Of a DNA stretch of 64,000 nucleotides, positions 59,983 to 64,000 are shown in pieces. Positions within the stretch are counted from its first letter, which is position 1. Each line of letters begins with the position of its first letter. Location: the NCBI RefSeq assembly GCF_003627075.1, contig NZ_CP032630.1:2294001-2358000 (forward strand), read 5' to 3'. The position numbers were made by a program, and so were the translations under genes. Under the pieces are notes generated by a model. That model worked only from the letters and a program-made list of their open reading frames with translations. It ran no database searches and had not been told where the DNA came from. This DNA is from Protaetiibacter intestinalis. GTDB lineage: Bacteria > Actinomycetota > Actinomycetes > Actinomycetales > Microbacteriaceae.

Positions 59983-61151
59983 CGGGGCACCTCCAGCACG
60001 ACGGTCGTGCCAGCGCCGGGGGAGGAGAACAGGCGGGCGTTGCCGCCCACCTCGCGCAGTCGGGCGACGACCGACTCCGCGAAGCCGAGCTTCGCCTCGT
60101 CGATGTCGGCGATCGCGAAGCCGACGCCCGCGTCGGTGACCATGGCGCGCACGGTGGTCTCGTCGTCGGTGATCGTGACGTGCGCCTGCGTGACGCCGGA
60201 GTGGCGTCGCACGTTCTCGAGGCACTCGGCGAGCGCGAGCAGGAAGGCGTCGAGCACCTCGCTCGGCAGCAGCACCTGCCCGGTGCCGTGCCAGCTCACC
60301 TCGAGCCCCATCCGGCCGAAGCGCTGCTTGACGGATTCGAGGGTGCGTCCGAGCACGGGCTCCGCCTCGCCGCCCGGTTCGAGCTGGTAGCTGCCGGACG
60401 ACTGCGGGGTGGGCGTCGAGCCGAGCCGCAGCTGGCGCAGCAGCCGGGCGTCGTCGGCCGCCTGCTGACGCAGGGCGTCGGGGGTGACGCCGACGCCGGA
60501 GTGGGCGAGCAGCGTGAGGGTGGCGAGCACGGTGTCGTGCAGCAGGCGGGCGGACTGGCGGCGCTGCGCCTCGAGCTCGCTCGCCTGGCGTTCGGCGCGG
60601 TGGGCGCGCCCGATGCTCGCGATGCGCTTGCTGACCTGCGGCACGCCCGCCGAGATCCACATGCCGATGCCGCCCGTGAGGAACCAGCCGAGCAGCAGCA
60701 ACCCGCCCGTGCGCAGCGGCGGCTGGGCCAGGGAGGTGAACCACAGGGCGGCGAGGGTCACGACCACGAAGGCCGCGCCGAGACCGATGATGCGCCAGGC
60801 GGTCCCCGTCAGCACGATCGCGACGGAGGCGAGGGAGCCCGACAGCAGCAGCTGGATCGCGGTGCGGCCGCCCTCGCCGAGGTCGACGGTGCCGAGGCCG
60901 GTGGCGAGCGCGACGATGCCGAGACCGGCGCCGAGCGGCAGCAGGATCCACACCGGATTGCGGCTGATGCCGAGCATGAACTGCGCGGCGGCGAGCAGCA
61001 GGTACAGCGCCAGGCCGCCCCAGAGGGCGGCGGCGCCCTCGACCGCACCCGGCAGCAGGTAGCACAGGGCCGACACGAGGGTGAAGCTCAGGCCGTAGAC
61101 GCGCGCGGTCCGCTGCAGGACGCGGTCGCGTTCCTTGGCGATCAGATCCAT
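59979..61151 (-). CDS. Sensor histidine kinase (HPK7-like)
   Basis: This 390-residue kinase has about six N-terminal transmembrane helices (residues 20-170), a dimerisation helix with the phospho-acceptor LLHDTVLATL (His205) and a C-terminal ATP-binding domain with LAECLENVRRHSG (N box), VTDAGVGF (G1) and GAGTTVVLEVP (G2). It should phosphorylate the NarL-type regulator at 58037. The ATG at 61151 is preferred; a GTG at 61160 would add three residues. Confidence 0.85.
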   Translation of the reverse strand: MDLIAKERDRVLQRTARVYGLSFTLVSALCYLLPGAVEGAAALWGGLALYLLLAAAQFMLGISRNPVWILLPLGAGLGIVALATGLGTVDLGEGGRTAIQLLLSGSLASVAIVLTGTAWRIIGLGAAFVVVTLAALWFTSLAQPPLRTGGLLLLGWFLTGGIGMWISAGVPQVSKRIASIGRAHRAERQASELEAQRRQSARLLHDTVLATLTLLAHSGVGVTPDALRQQAADDARLLRQLRLGSTPTPQSSGSYQLEPGGEAEPVLGRTLESVKQRFGRMGLEVSWHGTGQVLLPSEVLDAFLLALAECLENVRRHSGVTQAHVTITDDETTVRAMVTDAGVGFAIADIDEAKLGFAESVVARLREVGGNARLFSSPGAGTTVVLEVPR

Positions 61152-61212
61152 CGCGCACACAACCCCGCACTCGGGTGACCGGGGCCTCCTCGATCACATG
61201 CTGTCAGATCGC

Positions 61213-61232
61213 GGCACCCGAACGGGGGTGCC
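61213..61232 (-). terminator. Short hairpin after metX
   Basis: GGCACCC and GGGTGCC form a seven-pair stem with a six-base loop, 12 bases after the metX stop and before the histidine kinase start. A weak terminator candidate. Confidence 0.4.
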
Positions 61233-61243
61233 ACGCCCGCGCG

Positions 61244-62449
61244 TCACGCGTCGAGCAGCCGCGCGATCTGCGCGCCGACGAGCGCGTCCTCGATGAGGAA
61301 GGCGTCGTGGCCGAACGGCGAGGAGATGACGACGGGCTCGCTGCCGGTCAGGCTGTTCGGCAGGCCTGCCGCGATGACCTCCTGGCCGGGCACCGGGAAC
61401 AGCCGGTCGGAGTCGATGCCGAGCACGAGGCCGAGCCCTGTCACACGACGCAGCGCCGCGGCGACGCCGTCGCGATCGCGGCCGATGTCGTGCGAGTTCA
61501 TGGCGTCGACGAGCACGAGGTAGCTGTTGGCGTCGAAGCGGCGCGTGAACTTGTTGCCGTGGAAGTCGAGGTAGCTCTCCACCGCGAACCGGCCGCCGCC
61601 GCCCATCGGGTTGAGGCCGCTCTGCCAGCTGCGCGCGAAGCGGTCGTCGAGCTCGGTGGGGGAGCGGTAGTTGAGCAGCGCCATCCGCCGCGCGAGGGCG
61701 AGCCCGCGATGCGGGCCCTCGCCGTCGGGGGAGTTGTAGTAGTCGCCGCCCGCGAAGGCGGGGTCGATGCGGATCGCCTCGGACTGCACGAAGTTGAGGG
61801 CGAGCTGATCGGCGCTCGACAGGGGCGGTGCCGCGAGCACCGCGAACTTCTCGACCCGCTCGGGGTGGGTGATCGCCCACTCGAGCACCTGCATGCCGCC
61901 CATCGAGCCGCCGACGACGGCCGCCCAGCTGCGGATGCCGAGCTCGTCGCTCAGGGCGCGCTGCGCGGCGACCTGGTCGCGGATCGTGAGGAAGGGGAAG
62001 CGGGACCCCCACTCGACGCCGTCGGGTGCGACGGATGCGGGGCCTGTGGATCCCTGGCATCCGCCCAGCATGTTGGGGGCGACGATGAACCAGCGCTCGG
62101 GGTCGAGCGTCTTGCCGGGGCCGACGAGCCCCGACCACCATCCCGCGGTCGCGTGGCCCGGTCCGGGAGGGCCCGTCAGGTGGCTGTCGCCCGTGAGGGC
62201 GTGCAGCACGAGCACGGCGTTGTCGCCGGCCTCGTTGAGGCTGCCCCAGGTCTCGTAGGCGATCGTGACGGCCGGCAGCGAACCGCCGCGCTCGAACTCC
62301 ATCGGGCCGAGGTGGGCGAACGCGCGGTCGCCGGGGTCGTCGCCGATGCGCCAGGCGCCGGAGGCGGGCGGGGCGGCCGAGATGGCGCGCCGGTTGGACT
62401 CGGTGACGAACGCGGCCTGCACCGTGTCCTCGGGGGTCTGCCAGTCCAT
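61244..62449 (-). CDS. metX: Homoserine O-acetyltransferase
   Basis: This 401-residue alpha/beta-hydrolase acetylates homoserine with acetyl-CoA, the first committed step to methionine. The nucleophile elbow GGSMGGMQ is near residue 158, the Asp is in GIDSDRLFP and the His in FGHDAFLIE. HALTGDSH and NMLGGCQGSTGP are MetX signatures. It lies 82 bases after metY, separated by a strong hairpin, so readthrough from metY may be limited. Confidence 0.93.
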   Translation of the reverse strand: MDWQTPEDTVQAAFVTESNRRAISAAPPASGAWRIGDDPGDRAFAHLGPMEFERGGSLPAVTIAYETWGSLNEAGDNAVLVLHALTGDSHLTGPPGPGHATAGWWSGLVGPGKTLDPERWFIVAPNMLGGCQGSTGPASVAPDGVEWGSRFPFLTIRDQVAAQRALSDELGIRSWAAVVGGSMGGMQVLEWAITHPERVEKFAVLAAPPLSSADQLALNFVQSEAIRIDPAFAGGDYYNSPDGEGPHRGLALARRMALLNYRSPTELDDRFARSWQSGLNPMGGGGRFAVESYLDFHGNKFTRRFDANSYLVLVDAMNSHDIGRDRDGVAAALRRVTGLGLVLGIDSDRLFPVPGQEVIAAGLPNSLTGSEPVVISSPFGHDAFLIEDALVGAQIARLLDA

Positions 62450-62484
62450 CCCGCCATTCTGTCGCGTCGGCGGACCGTGTTACG

Positions 62485-62518
62485 CACGCGGGCCCCGTCC
62501 GAGGACGGGGCCCGCGTG
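62485..62518 (-). terminator. Strong hairpin between metY and metX
   Basis: CACGCGGGCCCCGTC (62485-62499) and its exact complement (62504-62518) form a 15-pair stem with loop CGAG, 13 bases after the metY stop. Probable terminator or attenuator in a two-gene transcript. Confidence 0.75.
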
Positions 62519-62531
62519 GGAGTGACGAGGC

Positions 62532-63848
62532 CTAGGCCTGCGCGTTCGCCGTGACGACGCGGCGCGCCGCGTCGAAGCCGGCCTGCAGGTCGGCGGTGAG
62601 GTCGTCGATGTGCTCGAGGCCGACCGAGAGGCGCACGAGTCCGGGCGTGACGCCCGCCGTGAGCTGCTGCTCGGGCGTGAGCTGCGAGTGCGTGGTCGAC
62701 GCGGGGTGGATGATGAGGCTGCGCACGTCGCCGATGTTGGCGAGGTGGCTGAACAGCGTCACGTTGTCGACGAGCGCGCGGCCGGCGTCGACGCCGCCCT
62801 TGAGCTCGAACGACAGCACCGCACCGACGCCCTTCGGGGCGTACTTGTTGGCAGCCGCGTACCACGGGCTCGAGGGGAGTCCCGAGTAGTTCACCGAGGC
62901 GACGTCCGGGTGTGCCTCGAGCCACTCGGCGATGTTCTGGGCGTTCTCGACGTGGCGCTCGATGCGCAGCGACAGCGTCTCGATGCCCTGGATGAGGCTG
63001 AACGCGCTGTCGGGGGAGAGGGCGGCGCCGGTGTCGCGCAGCAGCTGCACGCGGGCCTTGATCACGTAGGCGATCGCGTCGCCGAGCACACCCGTGTAGC
63101 TCGCACCGTGGTACGAGGGGTCGGGCTCGGTGAGGCCGGGGAACTTGTCGACGTGCTGCGACCAGGGGAACTTCCCGCCGTCGACGAGCACACCGGCGAT
63201 GACGGTGCCGTGGCCGCCGAGGAACTTGGTGGCCGAGTGCACGACGATGTCGGCGCCGTGCTCGAAGGGGCGGATGAGGTACGGGGTCGCGATCGTGTTG
63301 TCGACGATGAGCGGCACCGCGTTCTCGTGCGCGATGTCGGCGACGAGCTGGATGTCGAGCACGTTGATGCGCGGGTTGCCGATCGTCTCGGCGAAGAACG
63401 CCTTCGTGTTGGGGCGCACGGCGGCGCGCCACTCGGCGGCGTCGTCCTGGTTCTCGACGAAGGTGACCTCGATGCCGAGCTTCGCGAGCGTGTACTTGAA
63501 GAGGTTGTAGGTGCCGCCGTAGATCGAGCTCGACGAGACGATGTGGTCGCCGGCCTGCGCGATGTTGAGGATCGAGTAGGTGATGGCGCTCGAGCCGGAT
63601 GCCGTGGCGAGGGCCGCGGTGCCGCCCTCGAGCGCGGCGACGCGCTCCTCGACGACCGCCTGGGTGGGGTTCTGGATGCGCGTGTAGATGTTGCCGAACT
63701 CGGCGAGCGCGAAGAGGTTCTTCGCGTGGTCGGCGTTGTTGAAGACGTACGAGGTCGTCTTGTAGATCGGGGTGGCGCGCGCGTTGGTCACCGGGTCGGG
63801 GGCGGCGCCCGCGTGGATCTGCTGGGTCTCGAACTTCCAGTCCGACAT
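62532..63848 (-). CDS. metY: O-acetylhomoserine sulfhydrylase
   Basis: This 438-residue pyridoxal-phosphate enzyme makes homocysteine from O-acetylhomoserine and sulfide, directly downstream of the MetX reaction. It has the Cys/Met-metabolism family features [34 protein letters not shown] and the PLP lysine in [10 protein letters not shown]; length above 420 fits MetY and not cystathionine gamma-synthase. The ATG at 63848 follows a GAGGAG ribosome site; the frame is open upstream but those codons look non-coding. Confidence 0.93.
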   Translation of the reverse strand: MSDWKFETQQIHAGAAPDPVTNARATPIYKTTSYVFNNADHAKNLFALAEFGNIYTRIQNPTQAVVEERVAALEGGTAALATASGSSAITYSILNIAQAGDHIVSSSSIYGGTYNLFKYTLAKLGIEVTFVENQDDAAEWRAAVRPNTKAFFAETIGNPRINVLDIQLVADIAHENAVPLIVDNTIATPYLIRPFEHGADIVVHSATKFLGGHGTVIAGVLVDGGKFPWSQHVDKFPGLTEPDPSYHGASYTGVLGDAIAYVIKARVQLLRDTGAALSPDSAFSLIQGIETLSLRIERHVENAQNIAEWLEAHPDVASVNYSGLPSSPWYAAANKYAPKGVGAVLSFELKGGVDAGRALVDNVTLFSHLANIGDVRSLIIHPASTTHSQLTPEQQLTAGVTPGLVRLSVGLEHIDDLTADLQAGFDAARRVVTANAQA

Positions 63849-63960
63849 GTCTGCTCCTCGTTCGGGTCGGCGTGCGGGCGTGCGCCTGCTTTCCGGGAAC
63901 GTTACGTCGCCCCCGCCCGGCGGGCAATTCCCCCGAAACGCTGCGTCACATCCACTTGAC

Positions 63961-63994
63961 ACACGCGACTACTTGCGTGAAAGTAGTCGCGTGT
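63961..63994. promoter_or_regulatory. Perfect 14-base inverted repeat upstream of metY
   Basis: ACACGCGACTACTT (63961-63974) and AAGTAGTCGCGTGT (63981-63994) flank GCGTGA, 112 bases before the metY start and at the window edge. It could be a regulator site for metY, a terminator of a gene to the right, or another repeat; the missing flank prevents a choice. Confidence 0.55.
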
Positions 63995-64000
63995 CATCCA

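Noticed and set aside
63849-63960. SAM riboswitch before metY
   Set aside because: The conserved stem and core segments of SAM riboswitch classes could not be found by eye.

Overview
The window is high-GC DNA (dense coding on both strands, GTG starts, 4-bp start/stop overlaps, gcggatgc-type word bias) from an actinobacterium, most likely a member of the Microbacteriaceae. The evidence for this is the gene set and order (prfB-ftsE-ftsX-smpB-ssrA, kgd beside guaB1, sigR-rsrA beside aroA/rsgA/hisN, a fused two-domain Kgd) and the many leaderless promoters. No phage or classical insertion sequence was seen. About 67 protein genes, one tRNA and one tmRNA are supported.

Layout. 1-6710: a secreted-protein fragment and a lipoprotein, then murI, rph, a GNAT protein, rdgB, and a metal module (CDF efflux protein, MntR-type repressor, NRAMP importer). 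6711-8081: palindromic repeats, a DedA protein, a 20-G run and tRNA-Leu(UAG). 8082-13801: a Tad/Flp pilus locus (tadA-tadB-tadC, pilin-like peptide, two TadE-like and one TadG-like protein) with two lipoproteins. 13813-20003: MFS exporter, prfB, ftsE, ftsX, smpB, a SIMPL-domain protein and tmRNA. 20043-26631: an iron-boxed SIP-domain/flavoprotein operon, a VanY-type carboxypeptidase, a HerA-like ATPase, and a divergent MarR/oxidoreductase pair. 26804-31021: GntR regulator with prpD-prpB-prpC for propionate breakdown by the methylcitrate cycle. 31121-34374: a monosaccharide ABC importer. 34591-38854: hisN, rsgA, aroA on one strand, facing sigR-rsrA. 39002-44432: kgd and guaB1. 44441-45690: an AbiEi/nuclease-like gene enclosed by perfect inverted repeats. 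45756-50267: two CorC-type membrane proteins, then a GTPase and a DUF2510/SHOCT protein that look accessory. 50353-58032: old yellow enzyme, HAD protein, nnrD, a polar amino-acid ABC importer, a membrane glycosyltransferase and an MFS exporter. 58037-61151: a response regulator, a degenerate kinase-like membrane protein and a histidine kinase. 61244-63848: metX and metY for methionine synthesis.

Three themes cut across the genes. First, many start codons lie 6-9 bases after a TANNNT -10 box, which implies leaderless mRNAs; several repressor sites (MntR-like, DtxR-like, GntR) sit directly on these -10/start regions. Second, at least three families of intergenic hairpins recur just after gene ends: the TCAAACGCTGCAGCG family, the CAACTCAGGAGATCCGC family and the GATCGAGTAG family. 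Third, one member of the TCAAACGCTGCAGCG family is split open and its arms enclose a solitary AbiEi/endonuclease-like gene. That arrangement resembles REP-associated transposase loci but involves an unrelated protein, and it is the best candidate here for an undescribed system.
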